This document shows positions 24,288 to 35,061 of a stretch of 64,000 nt of DNA, piece by piece. A program made the position numbers and the translations under genes. Position 1 is the stretch's first letter. Each line of letters begins with the position of its first letter. Under the pieces are notes generated by a model. That model had not been told where the DNA came from and did not search any database. It was given only the letters and a program-made list of their open reading frames with translations. The stretch comes from Nilaparvata lugens (taxonomy: Eukaryota; Arthropoda; Insecta; Hemiptera; Delphacidae): NCBI RefSeq assembly GCF_014356525.2, contig NC_052505.1, positions 18,951,318 through 19,015,317 of the forward strand, read 5' to 3'.

Positions 24288-24856
24288 CCATAGAGAAAGT
24301 ATATCATGAGAAGATATACCATGGTATAGGTCGTTCATGTTACAAATTTCACTGTTAACTCATGCCGATTATCCTATAGTGAGGTCCATCTTATAATGGC
24401 AGTGTTTGATTAGCAATGGTATTGCTTCCTTGTCTATCATTCAACAAAGTTGATAGCGCTATCTTTTTCTCGCGTTGCTCTGTTGCCAGATCGTATTTTA
24501 ACAATGCAGAAGTAATAATTGATTAACAAAATATTTCATCTCAATTATGAAAATTCATTTTTGAGAAATATAATTTCTTCCTTAATAAAATATTATTGAT
24601 TATTTTAAACAAGAATGAACAGTTAATATTACATCAATGAACCTGTATCAGCTACCGTCTGAAGAAGGCAGTGAAAAGACAGAGGATCGGCAACGTTGTT
24701 TTATCGTTCTCCACTGCCATTATAACGTGGACCTCACTATAGTACAGTAGCTCCTTTACTTGAAGCTATGTGATGCTGGTAGTCTCTCATACTGTACCGT
24801 TCTTACAATCTCACCCGGCCTAAACAGTATAGTTGAGAGTAATCGGCGGTGAGTTA
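24288..24856. mobile_element. Diverged family B MITE split by a TAGTGAGGTCC MITE
   Basis: The left part, 24288-24376, starts CATAGAGAAAG and contains 'accatggtataggtcgttca'. The right part, 24740-24856, contains 'ctggtagtctctcatactg' and 'atcggcggtgagtta'. Other family B copies have these parts contiguous; here a complete second MITE separates them. The host copy also lacks its right terminal arm. Confidence 0.75.
24377..24739. mobile_element. MITE of the TAGTGAGGTCC family (family C), TA target
   Basis: The perfect inverted ends TAGTGAGGTCC and GGACCTCACTA are flanked by TA on both sides, as for Tc1/mariner-type elements. The subterminal 'ttataatggcagtg' and 'cactgccattataa' also pair. Length is 363 bp and no transposase is present. 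It is inserted in a family B element. Confidence 0.8.
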
Positions 24857-24857
24857 T

Positions 24858-25055
24858 ATCATAGAGAAACAATAGCATAAGTAGATATCCCATGGTATAG
24901 GGTGTTTATGTCGCAACTTTTACTGTTATCCCAAGCCGATAGTTAACGTAGTTCTTTCCCATGCAGCTGTGTGACGCTGGTAATCTCTCAAATTGTGTCG
25001 TTCATACACTCTCACCCCAACAAAACAGTAAAAATTGACAATAATCGACAGTAAT
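24858..25055. mobile_element. Family B MITE, right-truncated copy
   Basis: It begins CATAGAGAAACAATAGCATA with the full left arm, then the internal 'gttctttcccatgcagctg' block, and stops after 'acaataatcgacagtaa', losing the right arm. It abuts the diverged copy at its left and an AT-rich stretch followed by a half Harbinger-like MITE (25083-25167) at its right. Confidence 0.75.
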
Positions 25056-25180
25056 AGATATAAATTATATAAATAGATATAAGTTATAGATATAAAAAGC
25101 TTGGCATCAGCTGATTAAAAGTGAATTATTGCTCATGTTCGCTGCGCGTAAATCTGTACGCACCTTTACATTATCAAGAG

Positions 25181-25424
25181 CAAAGACCTTAAAGATGCAT
25201 AGACACACATACAGCGCTAGTATCGTACTTGGAATTGAAATCGGCCATTGAGGGGGCAACCTATAAGATTATTACATACCAATGCCTTTATTATCTATAA
25301 TATTACAAAAATATAGATATAATATCTCGTGCTAAAATACCCCAATGGCGGCCTTCAATTTCAAGTAAAAGCTATCATTGGGAAGGCATAGGCATTGTGG
25401 GTCTATATCTCTTTGAAGTCTTTG
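25181..25424. mobile_element. hAT-type MITE, copy 1 (8-bp target duplication ATCAAGAG)
   Basis: The element starts CAAAGACCTTAAAGATG and ends ATCTCTTTGAAGTCTTTG. ATCAAGAG is present directly on both sides (25173-25180 and 25425-25432). An 8-bp duplication is the signature of hAT insertion. The interior is shared with the copy at 39779-40031 ('ggaattgaaatcggccattg', 'aaaataccccaatggcggcc'). It is non-coding, 244 bp. Confidence 0.9.
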
Positions 25425-25689
25425 ATCAAGAGTGTAAATCTATTATGACTATCAACTGCATCGATTACAGATGCATTTCATAGATGTAACCTTGAAAATC
25501 CCAACTACTTAACTCTTTCAACCTCTACTTAACTCAACCTCCAACTCTGAACCGGTATTGTTAACACTGTATACAAGTAATAGAGTACTGAGCCCAGAAA
25601 TTCCCAATGATTAATGCAGTCATAATTCAGTGAATCATTTCGATTGGAATTAGAATAGCTGTACTTAGAATAGTGTTTGCCTATGCACT

Positions 25690-26830
25690 GATAACAGCTG
25701 ATAAGAAGTGTGGCCAGAGCTTCCGCTCAGGAAGTTAGCAATAGAAGCAGAAATATGTGATCTCAGTGCTGTGTTCAGTAGGACGTCAGTTAGTAATAAT
25801 GAAAAAACTCTAAAAGATCTCATATTTTGAATGTTTTTAGTTGTATTTCAATGTTATTTTTAAGGTATATGATATTGAATCATGTGCCTGGTTTGATCTT
25901 AGTGCTCTTTCCGTGTCAAGTCAGTAGAAAGATTCAGTTTTTCGTCTAGACTTTGTCTAGTTCTAGTAGGGTTCAAGTTTTTCTGGTGCTTCGTGGTATA
26001 GTGTTATGTGACCTGAGTAGACTACAAAGATCTCATATTTTGTGTGTATTTTAATTCTATTTTGATGGTATATGATTTTGAATCATGTTTCTGGTTTGAT
26101 CTTAGTGCTCTTTCCGTGTCAACTCAGTAGAAAGATTCAGTTTTATGTGTAGATTTTGTCTAGTTTTAGTAGGGTTCAAGTTTTTCTGGTGCTACGCGAC
26201 CTAGTGGTATATGCCCTGAGTAGAATTCATTGTTTAGTTCAGTTCGTCAGAAGTCAAATTAAATTCTATGTGTTGAAATACTTAGATTTTTTGCTATTTT
26301 GGTGTTGTGTTGAAGTCTGGTGCTAAAATGTTTACGTTTGAATATGTGGTTTGAGTAGATGTAGTGCTCAGTTAAATTCTTGATGGAGCTCTCAGATTTC
26401 ATCAATGAAAGAATGTTTAGTGTTTTTTTTTCTGTTGGAGGAAAGAATGATAAGAGTACATTGTAGTTTAGATCTAGTTTACTGTTGAAATAAGTGACTA
26501 GTAGAAAAAGTCGATTCCCTTGTTTAGTCAAATTTAGTTAAATTTCAAATCAAAAACAATTTTTCGTATTGTAGTTCTCAGATTTCTTGCAATTTTGTAA
26601 GTTTAATTCAGTTGAAATTCAAATCAAACACAATTTTTCGTATTGTAGTTCTCAGATTTCTTGCAATTTTGTGAGTTTAATTCAGTTGAAATACAAATCA
26701 AACACAATTTTTCGTATTGTAGTTCTCAGATTTCTTGCAATTTTGTGAGTTTAATTCAGTTGAAATTCAAATCGAACACAATTTTTCGTATTGTAGTTCT
26801 TAGATCTCTTGCAACTAGGTGACTGTTTTG
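25690..26830. repeat. Two tandem-repeat blocks
   Basis: A unit of about 215 bp with 'tggtttgatcttagtgctct' appears twice (about 25835-26035 and 26035-26220). A 74-bp unit with 'ttttcgtattgtagttct' appears four times, with that motif near 26561, 26635, 26709 and 26783. Most of this stretch is unlike the recognised transposons. It lies 1.3-2.4 kb upstream of the candidate alternative first exon. Confidence 0.75.
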
Positions 26831-26910
26831 GTCTATTTCACGTTTATTCAGCGTTGAAATGAGCGAGCTATTAGGAATATACAAGTAGCCTATATACAAA
26901 TATTCCAGTA

Positions 26911-27300
26911 ATAAAACAAAATAAATTTTATAGCACCCTTTATTTTTAAAAAAACTTTAAAATAGTTGAACAACCAGTTTCGGTTTACACCATCTTCAGG
27001 TTATCAGGTTAACGTGAACCTCACTATAGACATTTCACTGAAAAAAAAAAATAGAAATTGGCACAATAATTGAAATTGTAAAAAAATAATTGAATAAAAA
27101 AATAGAAATTGGCACAATTCAATGAAAAAAAAAATAGAAATTGGCACAATATGAGTATCCTTTCAACTATCAGCATTGTTTCAATGATGAGCATTAAAGC
27201 TATTCATAATTAAATATAATGAATGAAGTTTTAAAGTTTTTAAAATATGAAGGGTGCTATAAGATTTATTTTGTTTTATTAATTTAAAAGTAGCCCATGT
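26911..27300. mobile_element. Fold-back retroelement end (Penelope-like?), copy 1
   Basis: The left arm 'taataaaacaaaataaattttatagcaccc' type sequence is inverted at 27250-27285. Near the left arm the minus strand reads CCTGAAGATGG followed by 'tgtaaaccgaaactgg'. The same unit occurs at 27473 and 57946. The centre has simple repeats of 'aaaaaatagaaattggcaca'. There is no coding sequence, and family assignment rests on structural likeness to the Penelope-like fold-back at 62555. Confidence 0.5.
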
Positions 27301-27472
27301 CAATAAGTGTTTTTTTAAAATATTCCAGTATATTTCGTTGTTTAGTTGAAAGCAGTTCGAGCAATGTGTGCTTCATGCCACTAAAAGTATTAAATGTAAT
27401 GTCTTTTTCTTTAGGGTTCCTTTTAATATGAATAATAATTTAAAAAGGGTACTCAGATATATTTTTTATTAA

Positions 27473-27664
27473 TAAAACAAAATAAATCTTATAGCTCCCT
27501 TTATTTTAAAAAAAACTTTAAAATAGTTGAACAACTAGTTTCGGTTTACACAATCTTCATTTTATAACCTGAAGATGGTGTAAACCGAAACTAGTTGTTC
27601 AACTATTTTAAAGTTTTTTTTTTTTAAATAAAGGGTGCTATAAGATTTGTTTTGTTTTATTAAT
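27473..27664. mobile_element. Near-perfect 190-bp palindrome (same family), copy 2
   Basis: The arms of about 90 bp run from 'taataaaacaaaataaatct' to its inverse 'tttgttttgttttatta'. Around the centre, the motif CCTGAAGATGG...ACCGAAAC is present on the plus strand (27568-27591) and, partly altered, on the minus strand. It is non-coding. Confidence 0.75.
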
Positions 27665-27924
27665 TTAAAAGTAGTCCATGCCAATAAGCGTTTTATATAT
27701 TTTTATTTATATTAAATATAATGTAATGATGCTTTGTGTTGATGCTACAATGAATTCGGTTCAATAAAGTTCAGTTTTCCATGTTATTCAAGTTTGAAAT
27801 CTAAAACACCACTTAAATATTGTTAGGAACTTCAGGATTTTTAGACTCGTGTATTAGTGTGTCCCTCATAATACTTTTGAATCAAATGAAACCATGCAGT
27901 GAATAGTGCTAATTAGTAATTACT

Positions 27925-28126
27925 TCTTGTGAAGTGTGAATGGAATAAATAGGATTTTAACAAAAGTCAAATGAATCTATAATGAAAGCAGTCAGTTTTG
28001 GTGATGATTTTTCGTGAATTGTGAATGGAATAAATACGATTTTATCAAAATTCAAATGAATTTAATGAAAGCAGACAGTTTTGGTGATGAATTTTCGTGA
28101 ATTGTGAGTGGAGAGATCATATTGTG
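27925..28126. repeat. 82-bp tandem repeat leading into the candidate first exon
   Basis: The unit 'gtgaattgtgaatggaataa... cagttttggtgatga' occurs about 2.3 times (starts near 27931, 28013, 28097). The last copy is cut short and passes into the coding-like island. If the alternative exon is real, this repeat would lie in its 5' untranslated region or promoter. Confidence 0.7.
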
Positions 28127-28282
28127 ATGTTGAAATACGCGTACAAACGAGGTTCCCTGATGTCGATGGTCTCCGTTAAGAGCGACACCCTGGAAGTTCA
28201 GGTGCCTGTCGTCCTGAGGCGGAGCCCCCTGCGGAGAGCTAGGCTCAAGTCTAGGTCGTGGCCCCACTCTGAGTTTATCAAG
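28127..28282 (+). CDS. Gef26: Candidate alternative first exon of PDZ-GEF
   Basis: A GC-rich island in AT-rich intron carries an open frame from ATG 28127 (other in-frame ATGs at 28097, 28160 and 28166). It encodes about 52 residues with a basic centre (RRSPLRRARLKSR) and ends WPHSEFIK. The final AAG is followed by GTAAAT. The exon therefore ends in phase 0, exactly as the standard exon at 1-77 does, and would join the exon at 38630 to read SEFIK-IDYPEVQ, close to the standard GMIV-IDYPEVQ. The product would lack the first cNMP-like domain. I do not recognise the rest of the peptide. It could instead be a cassette exon whose acceptor I cannot place, or chance coding. Which ATG would be used is uncertain. 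Confidence 0.5.
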
Positions 28283-28364
28283 GTAAATTGCTTTAAAATA
28301 AATTAAAAGTTACAGATGGAATTAAATAGAGAATGCCTAAATGCTAATTAATATAACATTATTA

Positions 28365-28696
28365 TTTAACGAAAATCCCAAATAAATGCTGCAAATCACC
28401 CCGAAGACATCTGCTACTGCAGACATTGACAACAGGGTTAACAGCTGGATGGAAATTTGATGAGAACTACTCATTTGAAAATGAGCGCTACTATCCAGAG
28501 ATTGTCAGTTTGGTGTAAGGGTAAGCATTCCTGACTAGCAATTGGGAGGTACCGGGTTCGATTCCCGGGCTGGCAACTAATTTTTGGATAATAGTTCTCA
28601 TCGAATTTCCATCTAGCTGTTAACCCTGTTGTCAATGTCTGCAGTAGCAGAGGTCTTCGGGGTGATTTGCAGCATTTATTTGGGATTTTCGTTAAA
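28365..28696. mobile_element. SINE-like fold-back with tRNA-like core
   Basis: The left arm (about 28367-28472) and right arm (about 28595-28696) are inverted copies of about 103 bp, around 95% alike by eye. The spacer holds a tRNA-like module at about 28504-28577: acceptor strands TGTCAGT and GCTGGCA, a T arm CCGGG-TTCGATT-CCCGG, and an A-box-like TGGTGTAAGGGT. The D and anticodon arms are poor. It looks like a tRNA-headed SINE reading rightward, with an inverted copy of its body on the left. Confidence 0.65.
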
Positions 28697-28771
28697 TAAT
28701 AATAAATTAAAAGTATAGAGGAAAGATAGATAGCATTGCATTGCGGCATTGCATGCAATTAATAATACACT

Positions 28772-29040
28772 CGACAACTAATTTATGATGAATAGTTTTT
28801 TTTCTCCAATATTGGCGTATGCAGGAGGCTCCTCTTCCTTTTATATTATCATTTAAATGCAAAATTTCCAAAAAAAACTTGTATATACGTCGACGCGTAA
28901 TTTAAAAAGGAATATACCTGTCAAATTTCATGAAAATCTATTACTGCGTTTCGCCGTAAATGCGGAACATATAAACATTAAAATAAAGAGAAATGCAAAA
29001 CCGTCGACTTGAATCTTAGACATTTCTTCGCTCGGTCAAT
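28772..29040. mobile_element. Helitron-like family E, left-truncated copy
   Basis: It begins within the element ('ctaatttatgatgaatag') and continues through 'attggcgtatgcaggaggct' and 'gtcgacgcg' to the right end 'cttcgctcggtcaat'. It directly abuts a family B fragment. Confidence 0.7.
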
Positions 29041-29626
29041 TACTGTTTTGGCCAGATGAGAGTGTAAGAACGGCAGAGTATGAGAGACTGCCAGCGTCAC
29101 ATAGCTTCACGAAAAAAAACTACTAGGACTATCGGCGTGAGTTAACAGTGTAATTTGTAAAACTAGTAGTTCTGTGAACAGTAGACCTCAGGCAGTATTC
29201 TCATCCACAAGTACCTCATTGAAACTATAGACCTTATGGTAATACAGCAATAGACTGGCTTCTCCACACATCTGTGTAATAATCACTTGTCAGCTGATTC
29301 ATGATGAATAATTCTATAGTCTGATTTCTACTCTAATATTGGCGTATGAAGGAGGCTCCTCTTTTATATCATCCTTGAAATGCAAAATTTCCAAAAACCT
29401 TGTATATAAGTCGACGCGCAATTAAAAAAGGAACATACCTGTCAAATCTCATGAAAATCTATTACCGCGTTTCGCCGTAAATGCGCAACATATAAACATT
29501 TAAACATTGAAACATTAAGAGAAATGCCAAACCGTCGACTTGAATCTTAAACCTCACTTCGCTCGGTCAATAAACCATATATCATGGGATATCTCCTTAT
29601 GGTTTCATCTTCTACTCTTCTCTATG
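29041..29626. mobile_element. Family B-like MITE fragment split by a family E element
   Basis: Positions 29041-29162 hold 'ctgttttggccagatgagag' to 'gttaacagtgtaatttgtaa'. Positions 29573-29626 hold 'atatcatgggatatctcctt' and an end like 'tctctatgg'. These parts are adjacent in other members, and a full family E copy (29163-29572) sits between them. The outer arm at the left has been lost. Confidence 0.65.
29163..29572. mobile_element. Helitron-like family E, nested copy
   Basis: Both ends are complete: CTAGTAGTTCTGTGAACAG on the left and 'cttcgctcggtcaata' on the right. It is about 410 bp and very close to copy 16312 except for a shorter 'ttctcctttta' part. It is non-coding and inserted in the family B fragment. 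Confidence 0.7.
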
Positions 29627-29989
29627 GTTTAATCATACATTAAATTTCTCATACATATATAATTATTTATACATAATTTAACATTTCTTACCTTCATAGT
29701 TCAATTTAAAACTTTGATGGAAGTCTCTCTCGTATCATTTTCTGCAGTTTTTAAGTAGTAGTGTTTATTCAATATTTTCTGCAGTGTATTCTCCGTATCA
29801 TCAAATTAGTTTCAGTTTGAAACTGTTCGCATCACCCAACTTATTTCATGGTGGAGCAGAAGTGTGTCGGAATATTTCAGTTGTTGCCATTCATTTGACA
29901 ATAAAAAGGCCAGTCACACACTATACTGAGTGCCAACTCGTGTTGAACAGTGACACACTGACCTCTCACTCCTACCATTTTCGTCTCCC

Positions 29990-30620
29990 TTTCACTGGTT
30001 TCTCTTCCTACACAATTCTCCAGTATTCCTCTTTCCGCCCACAATTTACCCCATTCCTCGGAATCCTTCCCTTTTTCAAGTTTTCTTCTCTCTTTTTCCA
30101 TAGTCCCTCCCTTTCCCACAATATTTCTCTCCCTCCACAATTTTCCCCATTCCTCAGAATCCTTCCCTTTTTTAAAGTATTCTTCTCTCTTTTTCCATAG
30201 TGTCTCCCTTCCCACATTATTCCTCTCCCTCCACAATTTTCCCCATTTCTCTAAATCATTTCTTTTTCAAATTTTTCTCTGTATTTTCCCCACAGACTTC
30301 ACCTTTCCAACAATTCACCTCATCCTTTAGGTCATCTCTTTCCCTTTTTCTAGTTTCCCTCTTTCTTCCCGCATTTTCTTTTCGTTCCCACATTTTTTCC
30401 CTCTCACATATTGTTCCCTTTTTCTATAATTTTTCTCCCTTTTCCACATAATCTCTCTCGCTACGATTCCTCCTTGTTTTTACAATCCATTCTTTCTTTC
30501 TCCCAGTCTCCTACTGTACTTTTATTGGTATCAAATTTACTAATATTTATCTAGCTCTCTTACTGCCTCTCTCTCTCTTTCTCACACTCTCTCTCTCTCT
30601 ATTTCTTTATATTTAAAATA
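29990..30620. repeat. Polypyrimidine tract with 80-110-bp internal repeats
   Basis: The plus strand is mostly C/T. A unit 'ccacaatttaccccattcc... ctctctttttccatag' recurs near 30040, 30135 and 30230. Reading frames here on both strands are biased-composition artefacts. Confidence 0.75.
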
Positions 30621-31480
30621 TTACAATATATTACAATAATATTATGATCGTTCATCGAATACCTTGATACCTTTTCTTCACTTTGTCGATGCTCACCTCC
30701 GTAAGTAATAGTGTTTCATTCTGAAAACATAACCATTCTACTACTCAAAAAAATGAAGTAATTCTATTTATATTTTAATTTTTTCTCTTATTTATATCTC
30801 TGATTCGATTTTGAAAAGTATTTTGGTAATTTGATGTTTGCCATAGGTCTCTTCAGACCAAATATTACCTGGCAATGGAAATAAAATAAATCAATCAATC
30901 TTTAGGGTTGTGTGGCGGAGAGCACCAGGAGTCCTAACTCCGCCCAATAAAGGCAATTGATCAATCAATCAATCTTTCACACATATACTGTCCTACACAC
31001 ACACACTCTCTCTCTATTTCTCAATACTCTCTCTCTTACTCTCCCAATATTTCACAATAATCTGTCTTTTTCTCTCGCTGTCTCCCATTCTCTCTCTTTC
31101 CAACAATTGGCAATTAAATGTCTATGTATCTCTCTCTCTCTCACACATACTCTATGTTGCGCTTTTTTTTATCAATTGCACTTGTTCCCCCTTCTCTCCT
31201 CCTCTTCCTAGTCTCTATTGATGCCTGGGGGTCCTTTAGAGTGGGAGTCAGAACGTGGGCTTCCTGCCGTTTTGCGTCCTACTTTGCTCTCACTCAGTGT
31301 CACTCTCTCTCGCTCTCTCTCTGTTTTGTGCAACTTTATTGTCTTACAGTGAGAGAGCTATTTGGACGGATGTTCCCTCATCCTATGTCACCCACGGCCT
31401 CACAAAATAATTTGCCATTGTTCTAGTCTACAATATGTTTCATACTGTATCTAGTACATTCTATATACTGTATCGAGTAT
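30620..31480. other. Intronic sequence with (CT)n runs and a LINE-like tail
   Basis: Near 30880-30970 the block '...ggcggagagcaccaggagtc...(AATC)n' looks like a retroelement 3' end. Several (CT)n and (TCTC)n runs occur at 30570-30600, 31005-31140 and 31290-31320. No gene was recognised. Confidence 0.45.
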
Positions 31481-31595
31481 CTTTGATACAGTATCCAGAA
31501 TTTTTGATACGTTATCCAGCATTTTTGATACAGGGTCCAGTATTTTTGATACATTATCTAGTATTTCTGATACAGTATCCAGTATTTTTGATAAA
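31478..31595. repeat. 21-bp minisatellite
   Basis: A 21-bp unit like 'cagtatttttgatacagtatc' repeats about five to six times with substitutions. It yields a reading frame with a seven-residue period, which is an artefact of the repeat. Confidence 0.8.
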
Positions 31596-32072
31596 AATTA
31601 AATTGATGTGGCGGTTTTTTAAACTTTTTAGAGGAACCTGTTTATCAAATTGATAACCACGATTTTATATATCTAGAGTTTCTTGTACATCTCTATAATG
31701 AGTATACTTTAAGGTTAATTTTCTCTATTTTTAAGAAAAAATAATTTAGGTCAAGGTGCAGTTATATTTAGATTTTGATACATCCTCTTTGTTCGACCTC
31801 ATTCATACATTCGACCTGTTGTTGGTCATCATCAAAATGTAAGTGCATTTTACCTCCCTAAGTGTTTTTTAAAATTCAAGTTTGATTTTGAACATTTTCT
31901 AAATCTAATTCTATCGTCAAATAAATACAACGATAACTATTTTTTTCTTATGACAAAAAAATCAGATATAAATAAACCGGCTGCCTAAAACCAGACGTTA
32001 GGTCATGTCAGTGTCAGACGCCCTGAAATTGATCAGTTGTCACATGAGAACATTGACACATAGCCAGGCTAT

Positions 32073-32275
32073 TCGATATTATTGACCGAATATAGTGAGG
32101 TCTATGTTTTAATTCGGATTTTATTTTGTCCGTATGTAACGCGATTACGGCCAAACGCGTTGATAGAATTCAATGAGATTTGGCTGGAATATTCCTTTTT
32201 CAACTGCGCGTCGATGTATACACAAGGTTGTTTGAAATTTAAAAAAAAAAACTTTAAAAAATTTTAAAATAAACA
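32073..32275. mobile_element. Diverged relative of the Helitron-like family E end
   Basis: It begins 'attgaccgaatatagtgagg' and continues 'acgcgattacggccaaacgc' and 'ctgcgcgtcgatgtatacac', following the same order of motifs as the inverted right half of family E but with many differences. It is non-coding. Confidence 0.5.
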
Positions 32276-32420
32276 ACTAAATAATGCTGAAGAAATTATA
32301 ATACTTCTGATTGTAAAAAATTATTTTTCATCATATGGAAAGATTATCACGGAACTGGATGAATCATTATGGATTACAAATTCATTTCAAACGTGAATAT
32401 TGAGTTTGTTAACATTTCTA

Positions 32421-32776
32421 ACAGGTGACATCAGATACTTGTGGATGAGAAAACTGCGTAAGGCCTACTGTTCACAGAGCTACTAGTTTATTGACCGAGC
32501 GAAGTGAGGTCTAAGATTCAAGTCGACGGTTTGGCATTCCTCTTTATGTTTAAATGTTTATATGTTTTTATGTTGTGCATTTACGGCGAAACGCGGTAAT
32601 AGATTTTCATGAAATTTGACAGGTATGTTCCTTTTCATATTGCGCGTCGACGTATATACAAGGTTTTTGGAAATTTTGCATTTCAAGGATAATATAAAAG
32701 GAAAAAGGAGCCTCCTTCATACGCCAATATTAGAGTAAAAATCAGACTATAGAATTATTCATCATAAATCAGCTAT
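32421..32776. mobile_element. Helitron-like family E in reverse, with a second element end abutting
   Basis: From 32488 the element reads in reverse: 'ttattgaccgagcgaagtga' through 'gtcgacgtatatacaaggtt' and 'cctccttcatacgccaatat'. Immediately to its left, 32428-32486 is the reversed opposite end of the same family ('tactgttcacagagctacta'), so two copies lie end to end. Another isolated end is at 33248-33274. Confidence 0.65.
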
Positions 32777-32781
32777 CTAGT

Positions 32782-33072
32782 GGACTATACTACCCGTTCA
32801 AAAACATCGAACATCTTGAAAATGTATCTTCCCATTAACGTTAGTAGACAGTTGACTATAATACTATTCGTTCAAAAACATCGAACATCTTGAAAATTGT
32901 ATCTTTCCATTAACGTTAGTAGACAGTTTACTATAATACTACCCGTTCAAAAACATCGAACATCTTGAAAATGTATCTTTCCATTAACGTTAGTAGACAG
33001 TTGACTATAATACTATCCGTTCAAAAACATCGAACATCTTGAAAATGTAATATCTTTCCATCAACGTTGTAG
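32782..33072. repeat. 74-bp tandem repeat, about four copies
   Basis: The motif 'cgttcaaaaacatcgaacat' occurs at 32795, 32869, 32944 and 33018, giving periods of 74-75 bp. Copies differ by a few substitutions and one short insertion. It directly follows the Helitron-like element. Confidence 0.9.
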
Positions 33073-33727
33073 ACAGTTGCAGCGAGACCTGATAACAGCG
33101 CTCACACTCACATTCCGGGACGACACGTCACGGTACGATAGGACAGAAAGCTCTATATTTATTTAGGATTTTTTCTAGACATTTTAAATTGATAAATTAT
33201 TTATCAATTTTTGAGAAAACATAACAACAGGTAACTTACTGAGCGCGAGGTCTACTGTTCACAGAACTACTAGTTCATAACAATCAGATTAGAATATTGC
33301 TGAACTTGAATATAAATATTGACGTGCGAGAGAATTAAATTTAAGGGAGAGTGTGAAAAACTCAGGGGAGTGTGAACAATCAAACTACATCTCATAACAG
33401 AATATATGACGAGCATTATTGTTTCCTAGCTTATGACGGACATGCCCCTCTCTAGCATTTCCTGTGAGAGGCTGGGAAGCATTAATATTTAGTGCGCAGG
33501 CGCAGTTACTCTTCCTACTAGACAGGAAATTAATTTCATCAAATTTTGCACAAGCTCTCTCCGTACTTTATGAGAGCTATAGTGCAGCTAATGTGCCAGG
33601 ATTGGAGAGCTAGTGAATGTTTTCTAGTTGAAAGGAAGGAAGTAGAGCAATATGCTTCCGATTTATGAAATTGAATTTTGAATTGCATTTTCCGTATTGT
33701 GTCTGGCTGTGCATCATGATGAATACT

Positions 33728-34000
33728 ATAGTGAGGTGCACGTTGTAATGGCAATCAATATTTGATTAATATTGATGTTCGATCTTTGTCTATCATTCGA
33801 CAAAGCAAATAGCGCTATCCTTCTCTAGCTTCGCAACGTTGCCAGATCGTTTCTTAACTATTACAAAATATTCAATCCCAATTATGAAAATTTATCTCTA
33901 AATAATTAAAAATATATTTTCTTGTCAAATAAAATATAATTTGTTTTCTTCACAGAAAATGAACAGTTAGTATTACATAGAATATACCAGTACTGTTTGA
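33728..34000. mobile_element. Family C MITE, right-truncated
   Basis: It starts CTATAGTGAGGTGCACG with the subterminal 'ttgtaatggca' and the internal 'gtctatcattcgacaaagca' block, and runs to about 34000 without the inverted right end. Confidence 0.7.
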
Positions 34001-34079
34001 CCAGCGAAAGAATGCCTCCGGCGGAGTGGAGCAATCTTAGGCTGTACTAGCTTTTTCGAACCGTCCTAAAAACATCAGT

Positions 34080-35060
34080 CATAAAATAAATCCTTCCTCC
34101 TCCTATTTCCCCTACCTCAAGTACTCTTCTTCCTTCTCAGTTTCTCCCCTTCCTCTTTTGCCTCTTACCTCCTTTCTCCACTGCTCCCTCTTCTCCTTTC
34201 GCTTTCCCCCTCACCAATCCGCCCCAACATTTCAAATGCAAATAACTGATCTTATCTGCGCCCAGAGATCCGTTTTCATCTCCTGTCAAGTACTACTCGA
34301 GAATACCGATTTCAGAAATATCGATATCACGTCATATCGAAACAATGACAGCAGAAACCCATTTACGTCCCCCCTATCGAATACAGGAATATCGATATTA
34401 CGTTATATGGAAATCACATTTATTATCCTGTCAGCTGCGCTTCAATGGACTTCCGTAGCAATCTCCTGTACATCGATATACGAAAGTCGATATTATGTCA
34501 AATCAAGAATCACATTTATCGAATTATTATCCTGACAGCTGCTGCACTTGAATGGACTTCCTATCTCGAATGAAGAAGTCGATATTGAGTTATATCGATA
34601 TTAATAACGTGACAGCATGGTTGTGAAACAGCAGTAGTTGTAGGCTGGTTGCTGATTGGGTGACAGTTTACTGCTGATTGGATCAGTATGAATGAGCCTT
34701 TTTGATGACGTAATTTGATTGTGATCCGATTAGTGATTGTGTCGTCGATGAAATATTCGTGATTTAAATTGCAATGTGGTTGAAATATAGATAGGAATCG
34801 TGTATCTGTAGCCTTTATGTACCTTTCGATGGTACAGTAAGTGATTAAAACTGCAATGTGTCATAAATATAGGTATAAGTTTCAGATATTATATGTTTAG
34901 TATATTGCTCCACTGATGCTGTGTTGTACCAATTTTATTTTGATTATTGTATCTTTATATTATTGTTTATTTTGATATTAATTTTTGACGATTATTGAGT
35001 GCTCATTTACATCGTCTGTGCTTAGGCCCATATGCAGCATCTTGGTTTGAACGGAGATAT
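34080..35060. other. Intronic sequence with short CT-rich tract and ATCGATAT-rich diverged repeats
   Basis: Positions 34090-34215 are CT-rich. In 34300-34620 the pieces 'atcgatattacgttatat', 'atcctgtcagctgc' and 'aatggacttcc' recur two or three times in the same order, an old tandem duplication of about 110-120 bp. The reading frame at 34158-34535 crosses these repeats and is not supported as a gene. Confidence 0.5.
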
Positions 35061-35061
35061 T

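Noticed and set aside
28504..28577. Functional tRNA gene.
   Set aside because: Acceptor and T arms fold, but the D arm and anticodon arm do not form a normal cloverleaf and the module is embedded in a SINE-like fold-back.
29784..30451. Overlapping ORFs on both strands.
   Set aside because: The sequence is a repetitive polypyrimidine tract, and the periodic peptides come from the repeat.
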